From positions 62,001 through 126,000 of the forward strand of contig CANMXJ010000001.1 in NCBI GenBank assembly GCA_947501805.1: a stretch of 64,000 bases of DNA. The letters are read 5' to 3'. Positions 1 to 9,423 of this stretch are shown one piece after another; the stretch's first letter is position 1; every line of letters starts with the position of its first letter. The position numbers and the translations under genes were made by a program. This DNA comes from an uncultured Sulfitobacter sp. GTDB lineage: Bacteria > Pseudomonadota > Alphaproteobacteria > Rhodobacterales > Rhodobacteraceae. Under the pieces are notes generated by a model. It was not told where the DNA came from. It searched no databases and saw nothing but the letters and a program-made list of their open reading frames with translations.

Positions 1-1358
1 ACCAGCGCCCCGATAAAACGCGCGGCTATCTGTTTGGCACTGGCAGCTTTGATCTCAAACGTGACTACAAACTGACGTTCGACATCGAAACCACCACGGA
101 TCGGGGCTACCTCAACGAATACGGCTATTTCCTGCAAGACCGTTTGGAAAGCCAGATCACCGTCAGCCGTGCCAAGCGCAACCAGTTTGTGCGCGGCAGC
201 TTTTACAACTTCGAAAGCCTACGGGCGGATGATATCAACGACAACCTGCCGACGGTTGTGCTGGACGGTGAATACGAGCGGCGCTTCTTTCCCTCTGCCG
301 TCGGCGGGGAATTGCGTTTCCGCCTCGAAGCACACAGCCACCGGCGCAACTCAGACCGCGACTTTGACGGGCCGGATGCGGATCTGGTGACGGACGGGCG
401 CGATGTGGCGCGTATTCATGGCCGCGTTGACTGGCTGCGTCGCTTCACCTTTTCCAGCGGGATCGTTGCAGATGTGCAAACGGGTGTCAGCCTGAACCTG
501 TTCGACATCACGCAGGATGCAAGTTTTGCCCAGAACCAGTCCGACGTGGCCCCGACCGCCGCGCTGACCCTCAGCTATCCGATGCTGCGCCGCGACGCGG
601 GTGGGATCACGCAAGTGCTAACACCTGTGGCGCAGATCGGCTGGACACGTGGCAGCCGGATGTTGATCCCGAATGATGAAAGCACCCGTGTTGAATTTGA
701 CGAAGGCAACTTGTTGTCCCTGTCGCGCTTTCCCCGTCCCGACCGGCGCGAGCGCGGCACTGTGGCCGCCCTTGGCGTGAACTGGAGCCGCATCAACCCG
801 GATGGCTGGGACAGCAACCTGACATTTGGTCAGGTTCTGCGCAGCGATGCTGACCCCGATTTCTCTTCGTCCTCCGGCCTTGGCGGCGTATCCTCAAACT
901 TCTTGCTGGCCGCGCAGGTCAAAACACCGGCCGGCGTCACCCTAACGGGGCGCAGCCTGTTTGACAAAAACCTCAGCTTTGCCAAAGCCGAACTGCGCGG
1001 CTATTGGGGATTCAAGCGCGGATCAATCGGCGGCTCTTACGTCTGGCTTGACAATGACGCTGACGAGGAACGCGACGAAGCGGTTTCGGAAATCCTGCTG
1101 AATGGCCGCTACGAAATCAACAACCAGTGGGAGGTCAAAGCCGACTGGCGTTTCAACGTGGCGGACGACCGCGCTGCTACAGCCGGTATTGGCCTTTCCT
1201 ATAACAACGAATGTGTCGCCGTTGATCTGTCGGTGGCGCGCAGCTATTCCTCGTCAACAGCAGTTGAGCCTACCACCAATTTCGGGTTTAACGTGGGCCT
1301 GCGGGGCTTTGCCGCCTCGGCGGGCAATCAAAAGTACATTCGCTCATGCAAAAGGTGA
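1..1358 (+). CDS. lptD: LPS-assembly protein LptD, C-terminal part (5' end outside window)
   Basis: This is the outer-membrane beta-barrel that, with LptE, inserts lipopolysaccharide into the outer leaflet. The frame is open from base 3, so the start lies upstream of the window and about 450 residues of the barrel are visible. Family-typical stretches include RGYLFGTGSFDL and TDRGYL near the left edge, followed by alternating hydrophobic/polar strands ending in IRSCKR. The next gene is a SurA-type chaperone, then pdxA and rsmA, which is the well-known lptD-surA-pdxA-rsmA order. The N-terminal periplasmic domain cannot be judged from here. Confidence 0.93.
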   Translation, partial: QRPDKTRGYLFGTGSFDLKRDYKLTFDIETTTDRGYLNEYGYFLQDRLESQITVSRAKRNQFVRGSFYNFESLRADDINDNLPTVVLDGEYERRFFPSAVGGELRFRLEAHSHRRNSDRDFDGPDADLVTDGRDVARIHGRVDWLRRFTFSSGIVADVQTGVSLNLFDITQDASFAQNQSDVAPTAALTLSYPMLRRDAGGITQVLTPVAQIGWTRGSRMLIPNDESTRVEFDEGNLLSLSRFPRPDRRERGTVAALGVNWSRINPDGWDSNLTFGQVLRSDADPDFSSSSGLGGVSSNFLLAAQVKTPAGVTLTGRSLFDKNLSFAKAELRGYWGFKRGSIGGSYVWLDNDADEERDEAVSEILLNGRYEINNQWEVKADWRFNVADDRAATAGIGLSYNNECVAVDLSVARSYSSSTAVEPTTNFGFNVGLRGFAASAGNQKYIRSCKR

Positions 1359-1363
1359 TCCAG

Positions 1364-2587
1364 ATGAAATTTTCAGCCACACTTCGCGGGCTTGCCATTG
1401 CTGGTGCCTTGGCGCTCACAGGGCCGGGCGCACAGGCGCAGAACCTGTTTGCCCCAGCCGCACGGGTGAATGATGCCGTTGTGACCGAATTCGAGGTGCA
1501 ACAGCGCCAGAGGTTTTTGCAATTGCTCAACGCGCCCGGCGCGGACCGTGACGGTGCCCTTCAGACCTTGATAGACGACCGCCTGCGCGCAGCGGCCGTT
1601 GCGAATGCTGGCATTGAACTGACGAGCGAAGGGTTGGCGGCGGGACTGGATGAATTTGCAGCACGGGCCAATCTGAGCACGGATGAATTTGTCAAAGCGC
1701 TTGAGCAATCCGGCGTCTCGCGCGAAACGCTGCGCGATTTTGTCGCCAACTCTCTTGGGTGGCGCGAATTGGTGCGCGCGCGCTATTTGCGCCGCGTGAA
1801 CATTTCTGAAGATGAAATCGACCGCGCTTTGGGCAACACCCGCTCCACCGGCGACGGCATCCGCGTTTTACTGTCAGAAATCATCATCCCCGCGCCGCCC
1901 CAGAACGCGGCCCGTGTCATGGCGCTGGCTGAACAAATCGCGCAATCCAAATCCGAAGGCGAATTTTCGCGTTTTGCCACAAAATACTCTGCAACGGCAT
2001 CCCGTGGCCGTGGCGGGCGCATGCCATGGACAGAGCTTGAAAAGCTGCCCGCCTCGCTGCATCCTATCATCCTTGCACTTGGTCAGGGCGAAGTGACCGC
2101 ACCCTTGCCGATCACCAATGCGGTGGCATTGTTCCAACTGCGCGGGATCGAGGAAACCGGTGCCCCCGCCAAACGGTATTCCGAAATCGAATATGCTGCT
2201 TATTACATCGCCGGTGGCCGCTCCGAAGCGGGCTTGGCACAGGCGGCAAAGCTGCGCGGTCAAGTGGATGTCTGTGATGACCTGTACGGGGTTGCCAAAG
2301 GCCAGCCTGAGTCCGTTCTGGACCGAGGTGCCAAAAAGCCCGGCGATATTCCGCAGGACATCGCCATTGAACTGGCCAAGCTCGACCCTGGTGAAGTCTC
2401 TACCGCATTGACCCGTTCGAACGGGGAAAAACTGGTGTTTCTGATGCTGTGCAAACGCACCGCCGAAGCCAATGCCGAGGCGTCCCGCGAAGACGTGGTG
2501 AATGCGCTGCGCCAGCGGAAATTGCAGGGGTTTGCGGATTTGTTCATGGCTCAATTGCGTGCAGATGCGCGTATCTCTTTGCAATGA
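1364..2587 (+). CDS. surA: SurA-like periplasmic peptidyl-prolyl isomerase/chaperone
   Basis: Predicted periplasmic chaperone that escorts outer-membrane proteins, including LptD, to the BAM complex. The 407-aa product starts with a signal peptide (MKFSATLRGLAIAGALALTG, cleavage near AQA-QN). A SurA-type N-terminal helical domain follows (VNDAVVTEFEVQQRQRFLQLL), then a PPIC rotamase-like domain around residues 165-265. I chose ATG 1364 over the in-frame ATG 1346 because AAAGGTG lies 6 nt upstream of 1364 and because 1346 would overlap lptD and add charged residues before the signal peptide. Its stop overlaps pdxA (ATGA). Divergence from enteric SurA is large, as is usual in alphaproteobacteria. 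Confidence 0.88.
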   Translation: MKFSATLRGLAIAGALALTGPGAQAQNLFAPAARVNDAVVTEFEVQQRQRFLQLLNAPGADRDGALQTLIDDRLRAAAVANAGIELTSEGLAAGLDEFAARANLSTDEFVKALEQSGVSRETLRDFVANSLGWRELVRARYLRRVNISEDEIDRALGNTRSTGDGIRVLLSEIIIPAPPQNAARVMALAEQIAQSKSEGEFSRFATKYSATASRGRGGRMPWTELEKLPASLHPIILALGQGEVTAPLPITNAVALFQLRGIEETGAPAKRYSEIEYAAYYIAGGRSEAGLAQAAKLRGQVDVCDDLYGVAKGQPESVLDRGAKKPGDIPQDIAIELAKLDPGEVSTALTRSNGEKLVFLMLCKRTAEANAEASREDVVNALRQRKLQGFADLFMAQLRADARISLQ

Positions 2588-3561
2588 ACCAACACACGCG
2601 TCCGGTTGTCATCTCTTGCGGGGAACCCGCAGGCATCGGACCCGAAGTTGCCGCGCGCGCCTGGGCGGCTCTTGCCGGCGAAGTGCCGATGGTCTGGCTG
2701 GGCGATCCTGCACACCTGCCTGCCGACACGCCGTTTCGGGTCATCAAGAATACCGATCAGGCCGCGCTTCTCGCGCCCGACCTGTTGCCGGTGATTGCCC
2801 GTGATTTTGGCTCTCCCCGTGTTGCGGGCACTGCTGATCCTGCCCATGCGCAACATGTGATTGATATGATCGCGCTTGGTGTCTCAATGGTTCGCGATGG
2901 TGCGGCATCAGCAATCTGCACCGCTCCTATCCACAAAAAGGCACTCAAAGACGGCGCAAATTTCCCCTATCCGGGTCACACCGAATACCTTGCCGCGCTG
3001 GCGGGCGTGGATGATGATGTGGTGATGATGCTAGCCTCGGATCAGCTGCGCGTTGTGCCTGCCACGATCCACATCGCACTGGATCAGGTGGCGGTGCAAC
3101 TTACCCCTGTCAGCTTGCGCCAAGTGATCGAGATCACCCATGCCGGTTTACGCGACCGCTTTGGCATTGCAGCGCCGCGACTGGCAATTGCCGGCCTCAA
3201 CCCCCACGCAGGCGAAGGCGGCACCATGGGCCAGCAAGAAATTGTCTGGATCACGCCCCTGATCGAGCAGATGAAAACCGAAGGTTTTGATCTCGCAGGT
3301 CCACTGCCTGCTGATACCATGTTCCACGCCGCCGCCCGAACGCAATATGACGCGGCCATTGCGATGTATCATGACCAAGCGTTAATCCCGATCAAGACGC
3401 TGGATTTCGATCAAGGTGTGAATGTCACACTGGGCTTGCCGTTTATCCGCACATCACCTGACCATGGCACCGCCTTTGACATCGCTGGCAAGGGCATCGC
3501 CAACCCGACAAGCATGATCTGTGCGATCCGCATGGCATATGAAATGGCCCAGAGCGCATGA
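2584..3561 (+). CDS. pdxA: 4-hydroxythreonine-4-phosphate dehydrogenase PdxA
   Basis: Catalyses the NAD-dependent oxidation of 4-phosphohydroxy-L-threonine in the DXP-dependent pyridoxal phosphate pathway. The 325-aa length is normal. Family landmarks are the N-terminal [19 protein letters not shown] near residue 135 and the C-terminal metal/substrate segment with [10 protein letters not shown] and [16 protein letters not shown]. The ATG overlaps the surA stop (ATGA), and its own stop overlaps the rsmA ATG in the same way, implying translational coupling. A longer upstream in-frame extension is possible but would lie inside surA, so I reject it. Confidence 0.96.
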   Translation: MNQHTRPVVISCGEPAGIGPEVAARAWAALAGEVPMVWLGDPAHLPADTPFRVIKNTDQAALLAPDLLPVIARDFGSPRVAGTADPAHAQHVIDMIALGVSMVRDGAASAICTAPIHKKALKDGANFPYPGHTEYLAALAGVDDDVVMMLASDQLRVVPATIHIALDQVAVQLTPVSLRQVIEITHAGLRDRFGIAAPRLAIAGLNPHAGEGGTMGQQEIVWITPLIEQMKTEGFDLAGPLPADTMFHAAARTQYDAAIAMYHDQALIPIKTLDFDQGVNVTLGLPFIRTSPDHGTAFDIAGKGIANPTSMICAIRMAYEMAQSA

Positions 3562-4400
3562 GTACCATTGATTCCCTGCCGCCACTACGCGACGTGATTG
3601 CCACGCACGAATTGTCCGCCCGAAAATCGCTGGGGCAGAATTTCCTGTTGGACTTGAACCTCACCGCCAAGATTGCGCGCCAAGCCGGAGACCTTACCGG
3701 ATGCGATGTACTTGAAATCGGCCCAGGACCCGGTGGGCTGACGCGCGGACTGCTCTCCGAAGGAGCGCGCCATGTGCTTGCGATCGAAAAAGACCCGCGC
3801 TGCCTGCCCGCGCTGGCTGAGATTGCCGCGGCCTATCCCGATCGTTTGACCGTTATGGAAGGCGATGCGCTTGAGATTGACCCGCTTGAACATCTAACGC
3901 CACCCATCCGCGTTGCCTCCAACCTGCCCTATAACGTCGGTACAGAACTGCTGGTGCGCTGGCTGACCCCGCCCACATGGCCGCCGTTCTGGCAAAGCCT
4001 GACGCTGATGTTCCAACGCGAAGTGGCCGAGAGGATTGTCGCCAAGCCGGGGTCCAAAACCTATGGGCGTCTGGCCCTGTTGTCGCAATGGCGCGCGGAT
4101 GCACAGATCGTGATCCAACTGCCCCCCGAAGCCTTTACACCGCCGCCAAAAGTCTCTTCTGCGGTGGTGCATTTAACAGCCCTGTCCGAGCCGCGTTTTC
4201 CCGCTGATCCTGCCGTGTTGAACCGCGTTGTTGCCGCTGGGTTCAATCAGCGCCGCAAAATGTTACGTGCCTCTCTCAAAGGTGTTGCACCCAACATCGA
4301 AGACCGCCTGATCGCCGCAGGCATCAAACCAACGGAGCGGGCCGAACAAGTGCCGCTGGAAGCCTTTTGCGCCCTTGCACGCGAAGTAGCAAAGACGTGA
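3558..4400 (+). CDS. rsmA: 16S rRNA dimethyladenosine transferase RsmA (KsgA)
   Basis: Dimethylates the two adjacent adenosines in the 3'-terminal helix of 16S rRNA, a late step of 30S maturation. The 280-aa protein shows the N-terminal LGQNFLLD motif (residues 25-32), the SAM-binding [10 protein letters not shown] motif, and the catalytic NLPYNV motif. The C-terminal helical domain contains [14 protein letters not shown]. It overlaps pdxA by ATGA, and its TGA overlaps the GTG of the following lipoprotein gene (GTGA). Confidence 0.97.
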   Translation: MSTIDSLPPLRDVIATHELSARKSLGQNFLLDLNLTAKIARQAGDLTGCDVLEIGPGPGGLTRGLLSEGARHVLAIEKDPRCLPALAEIAAAYPDRLTVMEGDALEIDPLEHLTPPIRVASNLPYNVGTELLVRWLTPPTWPPFWQSLTLMFQREVAERIVAKPGSKTYGRLALLSQWRADAQIVIQLPPEAFTPPPKVSSAVVHLTALSEPRFPADPAVLNRVVAAGFNQRRKMLRASLKGVAPNIEDRLIAAGIKPTERAEQVPLEAFCALAREVAKT

Positions 4401-4981
4401 AACACCTTGCGGCACTGCTGATGTTGGTGCTTCTTGCAGCCTGTGGCACGAAAACCCCCAGCCAGGGCACAGAGGCCCAAATCACTGCCCTAGCCGCAAC
4501 AATCCGCAACATGTCCCCTCTGGTTGACCCGGCTGAAGCCTCTCGCGCCGCCCATGTCGCCTACAGTGCAACCTATCAACTGGCACGTGCCTACCAAATC
4601 ACCGATCCCGCGCTGGTTCACAACGCCAAGGTCAACGCGGGCAAGAAACCGAGGGGGCTGTGTTATCATTGGGCAGAAGACATGCAGGCGCTGCTGGATG
4701 CAGAGGGTTTCACAACAATTGGCACCGCCCGTGCAATTGCAAACACGGGCAAGAACTATTTCATCGAACACAGCACCGTTGTGATCACTGTCAAAGGTGC
4801 GCCGATGAAAACGGGAATTGTGGTTGATCCATGGCGCTATGCCGGTACCTTGTTCTGGGCCCCGGTGCGCGAGGACACACGATATGCTTGGAAGCTCCGC
4901 GAAGACGTGTTGCGGGCACGCGGGCAGATTAGATACATTCAGCGCACCGTAGGCGCGCTGGCTCCGCCCCCAACAGAGTAA
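4397..4981 (+). CDS. Putative lipoprotein with Cys-His-Asp (transglutaminase/cysteine-peptidase-like) pattern
   Basis: This 194-aa product begins at GTG 4397, overlapping the rsmA stop (GTGA). The start [17 protein letters not shown] gives a lipoprotein signal with lipobox LAAC, so it is probably membrane-anchored. In the mature part, [18 protein letters not shown] and VVDPWRYAG place a Cys, a His and an Asp in the order and sequence style of transglutaminase-like or papain-fold enzymes. That functional reading is inference; I do not recognise a named family. It is last in the lptD-surA-pdxA-rsmA gene string and is followed by a hairpin terminator, so a role in envelope processing is conceivable but unproven. 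Confidence 0.8.
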   Translation: MKHLAALLMLVLLAACGTKTPSQGTEAQITALAATIRNMSPLVDPAEASRAAHVAYSATYQLARAYQITDPALVHNAKVNAGKKPRGLCYHWAEDMQALLDAEGFTTIGTARAIANTGKNYFIEHSTVVITVKGAPMKTGIVVDPWRYAGTLFWAPVREDTRYAWKLREDVLRARGQIRYIQRTVGALAPPPTE

Positions 4982-4992
4982 CCGGAAATGAA

Positions 4993-5017
4993 AAAGCCCC
5001 ACATGATGCGGGGCTTT
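4993..5017. terminator. Bidirectional intrinsic terminator
   Basis: AAAGCCCC (4993-5000) pairs perfectly with GGGGCTTT (5010-5017) around a 9-nt loop. It sits between two convergent genes, the lipoprotein ending at 4981 and the DUF4167 gene ending at 5020. The stem ends in A and T runs on either side, so it can serve both strands. Confidence 0.8.
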
Positions 5018-5019
5018 GC

Positions 5020-5598
5020 TTATTCTGCGGCTTCAGGCTGGTCGCTGCCACCGTTGCCATCACTTTCAGGTTTCGGTTTGGGTTTGCGCCGCGGCGCACG
5101 CTTTGGCTTGGGTTTACTTTCAGGTGTTTCCACCAGCCCGCTGTCGCCGTCCGCCTCTTTGGCAACGGGGGCTACATCAGGCTGCGGTGCCTCTGCGGGA
5201 TCAGGGCTTGCCTGCGGTGTATCCTGCTGGGGTGCGGTGGGCTGGTTGCCCTCACGCTCCTGACGTTCCGCGCGTTCGCGATCACGCTCGATCTGGCGTT
5301 CGCGGTTCTGGCGCTCTTGTTCTTCGCGGCGTTGGTCCATCTCGCGCTGCGCTTCCGAAAGCAAGCGCAGATAATGCTCCGCATGCTGTTGGAAATTCTC
5401 GGCTGCAACGCGGTCGTTGGAAAGCTGCGCATCGCGGGCAAGCTGATTGTATTTCTCAATCACCTGACCGGGGGTGCCACGCACCTTGCCCTCGGGGCCG
5501 GAGCTGTCAAAGACACGATTGACGACATTGCCGCCCTGCTGATTGTTATTGCGGTTGCGGTTATTCTTGGACCGGGACCGTGATCTGGTAGATTTCAT
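5020..5598 (-). CDS. DUF4167 domain protein, basic/charged, likely RNA-associated
   Basis: This 192-aa protein has an extremely basic Asn/Arg/Ser-rich N-terminus (RSRSKNNRNRNNNQ). A compact conserved segment follows (residues 25-85, with GTPGQVIEKYNQLARDA and AENFQQHAEHYLRLL) that I match to DUF4167. Then come a charged Gln/Glu/Arg coiled-coil stretch (about 85-115) and a Pro/Ala/Lys-rich tail. In alphaproteobacteria this family commonly sits downstream of prfA-prmC, as here, which suggests a link to translation. No catalytic motif is visible. A gap of 229 bp separates it from prmC, so it may have its own promoter. Confidence 0.85.
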   Translation of the reverse strand: MKSTRSRSRSKNNRNRNNNQQGGNVVNRVFDSSGPEGKVRGTPGQVIEKYNQLARDAQLSNDRVAAENFQQHAEHYLRLLSEAQREMDQRREEQERQNRERQIERDRERAERQEREGNQPTAPQQDTPQASPDPAEAPQPDVAPVAKEADGDSGLVETPESKPKPKRAPRRKPKPKPESDGNGGSDQPEAAE

Positions 5599-5827
5599 GA
5601 AGGGATATCAGCCTTTGGTGCTGTTTCACTTGGTGAACCGATTTGCGATTGAACGCAGGCAGCATCGGTCATTTGAATTAGGGCAAGAGCCACGAATTGT
5701 TGGGCATAAGCCGCGCGGGACCGCCAAAAGCATCCACCGCTGCAACACCTGTGAATAACCACGGGAGGCACGCTACGGCAAGAGTAAAGTCACGCTATTT
5801 GTGGAAAAGACGCATCAAAGTGCGAAA

Positions 5828-6664
5828 TTATGCCGGTTGTCCGGCGGTAATGACCCGCGCCCGACCGTCAAGATCATGCGACAGATCCACCCGCGCCCAA
5901 CCGGAGTTGCGGAAAATCTCTGCAACCGACGTACCCTGTTGCCAACCGATTTCGACCATCACACGGCCCTGCGCTGTCAGAAAACCCTGCGCTTGTGCAG
6001 CGATGATGCGGTAGGCTGACAGGCCATCCAAACCATCAGTGAGCGCCATATGCGGTTCGTGATCGCGCAATTCAGGTGCCACATGTGCCATCTCGCCTTT
6101 CGCCAGATACGGCGGGTTTGCTACGATCAGATCAAAACGTCCCTGAACCTGCGCAAACCAGTCGGACTGATAAATGTCCGCGCGCGCCTGCACACCGTGC
6201 AACACAGCATTGGCGCTGGCTTGCAGGCAGGCCCCTTCCGACAGGTCCACACCTACACCATAAGCATCATGCCGTTCGGCCAACAAACTGACAAGAATAC
6301 ACCCCGATCCCGTGCCAAGATCGAGTACACGGTCAAACGGCTGGCTGAGGGCCAGATCAATCAATGTTTCGGTTTCCGGTCTGGGATCAAGCACCTCACG
6401 GCTGATCTTGAAATCACGCCCATAAAAGGCGCGACTACCAACCAGATGGGAAACCGGCACCCGCACCGCCCTGAGTGCGATCAAATGTTCGTAGCGCTCC
6501 GCAATTTCCGGCGCGATTTCCTCGGGCGCGATCAAGGTAACACGCGCCGCATCAACCGAGGCCGCATGGGCCAGCAACAGACGCGCATCCCGCGCAGGGT
6601 CCGACACCCCCGCCGCACGCAAGCGCGAGGCCGCAGCCGCCATCGCTTGCGCAGCCGTACTCAA
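5828..6664 (-). CDS. prmC: Release-factor glutamine methyltransferase PrmC
   Basis: Methylates the GGQ glutamine of release factors. The 278-aa protein has an N-terminal helical substrate-binding domain, the linker [12 protein letters not shown], the SAM motif [14 protein letters not shown] (about residues 115-128) and the catalytic NPPYL motif near residue 185. Its start overlaps the prfA stop (ATGA), so the methylase is translationally coupled to its substrate RF1. Confidence 0.96.
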   Translation of the reverse strand: MSTAAQAMAAAASRLRAAGVSDPARDARLLLAHAASVDAARVTLIAPEEIAPEIAERYEHLIALRAVRVPVSHLVGSRAFYGRDFKISREVLDPRPETETLIDLALSQPFDRVLDLGTGSGCILVSLLAERHDAYGVGVDLSEGACLQASANAVLHGVQARADIYQSDWFAQVQGRFDLIVANPPYLAKGEMAHVAPELRDHEPHMALTDGLDGLSAYRIIAAQAQGFLTAQGRVMVEIGWQQGTSVAEIFRNSGWARVDLSHDLDGRARVITAGQPA

Positions 6665-7716
6665 AGGTTCATCTCTGCCATCAGACGGGCTTGGGCATCT
6701 GCTGTCAGCGCATCCACAATTTCATCCAGATCTCCCTGCATGATGGCATCAAGCCGATACAGCGTGAGGTTGATCCGGTGATCCGTCAGCCGTCCTTGCG
6801 GGAAATTATAAGTCCTGATCCGCTCCGAGCGGTCCCCCGACCCGACTTGCGAGGCCCGATCCGCAGAGCGTTCATCATCAATGCGGGAGCGTTCCATGTC
6901 ATAAAGTCGCGCTTTCAGCACCTGCATCGCCTTGTCACGGTTGCGGTGTTGGGATTTCTCGGAGGAGGTGACAACCAGCCCTGTGGGAATATGCGTGATC
7001 CGCACAGCAGAATCAGTTGTGTTCACATGCTGCCCCCCCGCGCCAGAAGATCGCATCGTATCAATTCGCAGATCGTTCGGATTGATCTCGATGTCGACGT
7101 CTTCGGCCTCTGGCAGAACAGCAACGGTGGCCGCTGAGGTATGGATACGCCCCTGTGATTCTGTGCTCGGCACCCGTTGCACCCGATGCACGCCACTTTC
7201 GAATTTGAGACGCGCAAAAACATTCTGCCCGGTGATATGCGCCACAACCTCTTTCACGCCACCAAGTTCGGTCATCTGTTCTTCGATCAAATCGAAGCCC
7301 CATCCCTTCGCCTCGCAGTAACGCTGGTACATACGCAACAGATCAGCAGCGAACAATGCAGCCTCATCCCCCCCCGTTCCGGGCCGTATTTCAAGCATCG
7401 CAGGTTTTGCGTCTGCCGCGTCCTTGGGCAAAAGCGCGATTTGCAATGCTGCTTCGACTTTTGGTAATGCAGCTTTCAGCGCAGGTACTTCTTCCTGTGC
7501 CAGCTCGGCCATTTCCGGATCTGCCAACATCGCTTCGGCCTCTTCCAGATCGCCAAGCAACTGACGATAGGCGTCAATTTGTTCAACAACGGGGCGCAAG
7601 TCACTGTATTCTTTTGCCAATGCCGCAAAATCAGCCCCGTCTGACCCAACTGACATCGACGCTTCCAGAAACTGAAAGCGCTGCGAAATCTGTTCAAGGC
7701 GGTCCATGGGTATCAT
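6661..7716 (-). CDS. prfA: Peptide chain release factor 1
   Basis: RF1 reads UAA and UAG stop codons and triggers peptidyl-tRNA hydrolysis. The 351-aa protein carries the catalytic GGQ in [18 protein letters not shown] near residue 230, and the downstream [16 protein letters not shown] region. Two in-frame ATGs exist, 7716 and 7707; neither has a clear Shine-Dalgarno, so the start is uncertain by three codons. It is divergent from a small secreted-protein gene whose promoter lies only about 30-60 bp away. Confidence 0.95.
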   Translation of the reverse strand: MIPMDRLEQISQRFQFLEASMSVGSDGADFAALAKEYSDLRPVVEQIDAYRQLLGDLEEAEAMLADPEMAELAQEEVPALKAALPKVEAALQIALLPKDAADAKPAMLEIRPGTGGDEAALFAADLLRMYQRYCEAKGWGFDLIEEQMTELGGVKEVVAHITGQNVFARLKFESGVHRVQRVPSTESQGRIHTSAATVAVLPEAEDVDIEINPNDLRIDTMRSSGAGGQHVNTTDSAVRITHIPTGLVVTSSEKSQHRNRDKAMQVLKARLYDMERSRIDDERSADRASQVGSGDRSERIRTYNFPQGRLTDHRINLTLYRLDAIMQGDLDEIVDALTADAQARLMAEMNL

Positions 7717-7745
7717 CGCCGCATGATGTCGCTGATGGAAAGGCT

Positions 7746-7773
7746 TTGGTCAAGGGCCGCTTCGTGTTATAAT
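7746..7773 (+). promoter_or_regulatory. Sigma-70-like promoter for a probable leaderless mRNA
   Basis: TTGGTC at 7746-7751 and a consensus TATAAT at 7768-7773 are separated by 16 bp. The expected transcription start, about 7 nt after the -10 box, falls at the A of ATG 7780. No Shine-Dalgarno lies between the -10 box and the ATG. Confidence 0.6.
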
Positions 7774-7779
7774 CGGGCT

Positions 7780-8067
7780 ATGAAACGCTTGATCTTTCTA
7801 GCCAGTATGATGGCCCTGCCCGCCTTTGCCGATGCGACCTATCCAAGCGGCAAGACGGTTGATTGCTATTGCACGGATCGCAACCACAACCGGATCGAAC
7901 TGGGTGAAACCATCTGCCTGAATGTCGGCGGACGGATGTTCATGGCACAATGCCAGATGTCACTCAATGTACCAATGTGGCGTGAAGTACAGGAAGGATG
8001 CCTGTCTTCCTCACTCGACAGCAGCGATCCAGCCTTTAACCCGCTTGGCGTTTACCCCAAGATCTGA
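7780..8067 (+). CDS. Small secreted Cys-rich protein, function unknown
   Basis: This 95-aa product starts with a short signal peptide (MKRLIFLASMMALPAFA, cleavage before DATYPSG). The mature part is about 78 residues with five cysteines (VDCYCTD, ETICLN, AQCQM, EGCLSS). An oxidised, disulphide-containing periplasmic protein is likely. ATG 7780 is preferred over an upstream in-frame ATG because it directly precedes the signal peptide. No SD is present and the -10 box is immediately upstream, suggesting leaderless expression. Its last 57 bp overlap the convergent DUF1499 gene. I do not recognise a characterised family. Confidence 0.75.
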   Translation: MKRLIFLASMMALPAFADATYPSGKTVDCYCTDRNHNRIELGETICLNVGGRMFMAQCQMSLNVPMWREVQEGCLSSSLDSSDPAFNPLGVYPKI

Positions 8068-8466
8068 TTTGCCAAAGCGCAGGCGTGCATTGATTTCAAG
8101 GTAGCGGATGTCGCCGTCCTCGACCAAACCGTCATAGACCCCAATGGTCGTATAGTCGGGGAAGCCAAACACCCGTGACCGTGTGATATAGGTGATCTGT
8201 CCCTGCTCAACGCTTCCTGCAAGGCGCGTGGTGCGAGGTGTTGCCATGGCTACAGCATCAAGTTGAGCGAGTTTGTCCTTGCCCGCACCTGAAACCGGCT
8301 CGCGCCAGACAAACCCGCCCGCAGAGGGTTTTTCGCCCATACCTGACGGGTAGGCCTGTTTGTGCCAGTGGTCAGGGTCAGATGGTGCCAGACGCACATA
8401 GGCCAAAGGCACCAACACAACGCATAGAATGATCCAGAATGCCATGCGGCTGTTCCTTTTGCTCAT
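8011..8466 (-). CDS. DUF1499 family membrane-anchored protein
   Basis: This 151-aa protein has an N-terminal membrane segment (residues 8-25, MAFWIILCVVLVPLAYV) and a soluble domain ending with the DUF1499-typical ARLRFGKSDLGVNAKRVKGW. The function of this family is not established to my knowledge. The 3' end runs 57 bp into the convergent small secreted-protein gene. It starts 10 nt or less from the end of the guanidinobutyrase-like gene but is read in the same direction downstream of it, so it may be the last gene of that operon. Confidence 0.8.
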   Translation of the reverse strand: MSKRNSRMAFWIILCVVLVPLAYVRLAPSDPDHWHKQAYPSGMGEKPSAGGFVWREPVSGAGKDKLAQLDAVAMATPRTTRLAGSVEQGQITYITRSRVFGFPDYTTIGVYDGLVEDGDIRYLEINARLRFGKSDLGVNAKRVKGWIAAVE

Positions 8467-8475
8467 TTTAACCCA

Positions 8476-9423
8476 CTAACGGTAGGCAACACCCGGTAAG
8501 ACGCATAGCATTTCATACAGGATATTTGCCCCCGTCAGCGCGGTATTTCCGCTGGTGTCATAGGGCGGCGAGACCTCGACAAGATCACCACCAACGATAT
8601 TCAGCCCCTTAAAGGCACGGATCAATTCCAATGCTTGCGGCGTTGTTAACCCACCGATTTCGGGCGTTCCCGTCCCAGGCGCATACGCAGGATCAAGGCT
8701 GTCGATATCATAGGTGAGATAGACAGGCACATCGCCAATATCACGCCGGATTTCCGCGCCCAAGGTCGCAAGGCTGCGTCCCCACAACTCTTGCGCGGGG
8801 AATTGCTGAAAGCCCCAACCGGCGGCCTCTGCAAAATCTTCTGCCGAATAGCCTGTGCCGCGCAAACCGATCTGGTAGGTCTTTGCGGGCAAGATCAATC
8901 CTTCTTCATAGGCACGGCGAAACACGGTGCCGTGGGCCTCTTTCTCGCCGAACATCTCGTCGTTCACATCCGCATGGGCATCCACATGGATCAACGCCAC
9001 CGGCCCGTGCCGTTTTGCCATTGCCCGTAGTATCGGCAGTGTGATCGAATGATCGCCCCCAATCGCCAACGGCATCGCATCTGAGGTGAGGATTGCCTCA
9101 TAACTCTCTGCAATTATGCGCAAACTATCACTCAGCGAAAAGGTGTTGATAGCCAGATCACCAATATCTGCCACTTGCAAACTGTCAAAAGGTGCCGCGC
9201 CTGTCCCAAGGTTATAGGGGCGCAGCATGGCCGATTCTGCACGCACTTCCTTGGGGCCGAACCTTGTGCCGGATCGCCATGAGGTGCCGATATCCAACGG
9301 AATGCCCAAAACGGCGACATCCAATCCCTTGAGGTCATTCACCGACGGCAAACGCATGAAGGTATTCGGCCCCGAGAAACGCGCCAGATCATTGCCGCTG
9401 ATCGGTTGGTTTTTGGTGCTCAT
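8476..9423 (-). CDS. gbuA: Ureohydrolase, 4-guanidinobutyrase (GbuA)-like
   Basis: This 315-aa binuclear-manganese ureohydrolase has metal motifs GGDHS, HVDAHADV and DIDSLDPAYAPGTG. The segments RSGTRFGPK, NLGTGAAPFDSL, MFGEKEAHGTVFRRA and EMLCVLPGVA resemble Pseudomonas guanidinobutyrase GbuA more than SpeB. A likely reaction is 4-guanidinobutyrate to GABA plus urea, with substrate by inference. The ATG at 9423 overlaps the stop of the upstream paralogue (ATGA), so I chose it over a 10-codon longer frame. It is third in a M20 amidohydrolase-SpeB-GbuA operon. Confidence 0.85.
   Translation of the reverse strand: MSTKNQPISGNDLARFSGPNTFMRLPSVNDLKGLDVAVLGIPLDIGTSWRSGTRFGPKEVRAESAMLRPYNLGTGAAPFDSLQVADIGDLAINTFSLSDSLRIIAESYEAILTSDAMPLAIGGDHSITLPILRAMAKRHGPVALIHVDAHADVNDEMFGEKEAHGTVFRRAYEEGLILPAKTYQIGLRGTGYSAEDFAEAAGWGFQQFPAQELWGRSLATLGAEIRRDIGDVPVYLTYDIDSLDPAYAPGTGTPEIGGLTTPQALELIRAFKGLNIVGGDLVEVSPPYDTSGNTALTGANILYEMLCVLPGVAYR

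Noticed and set aside
1874..2584. 236-codon frame antisense to surA
   Set aside because: It lies fully inside a well-supported gene and lacks a domain or SD.
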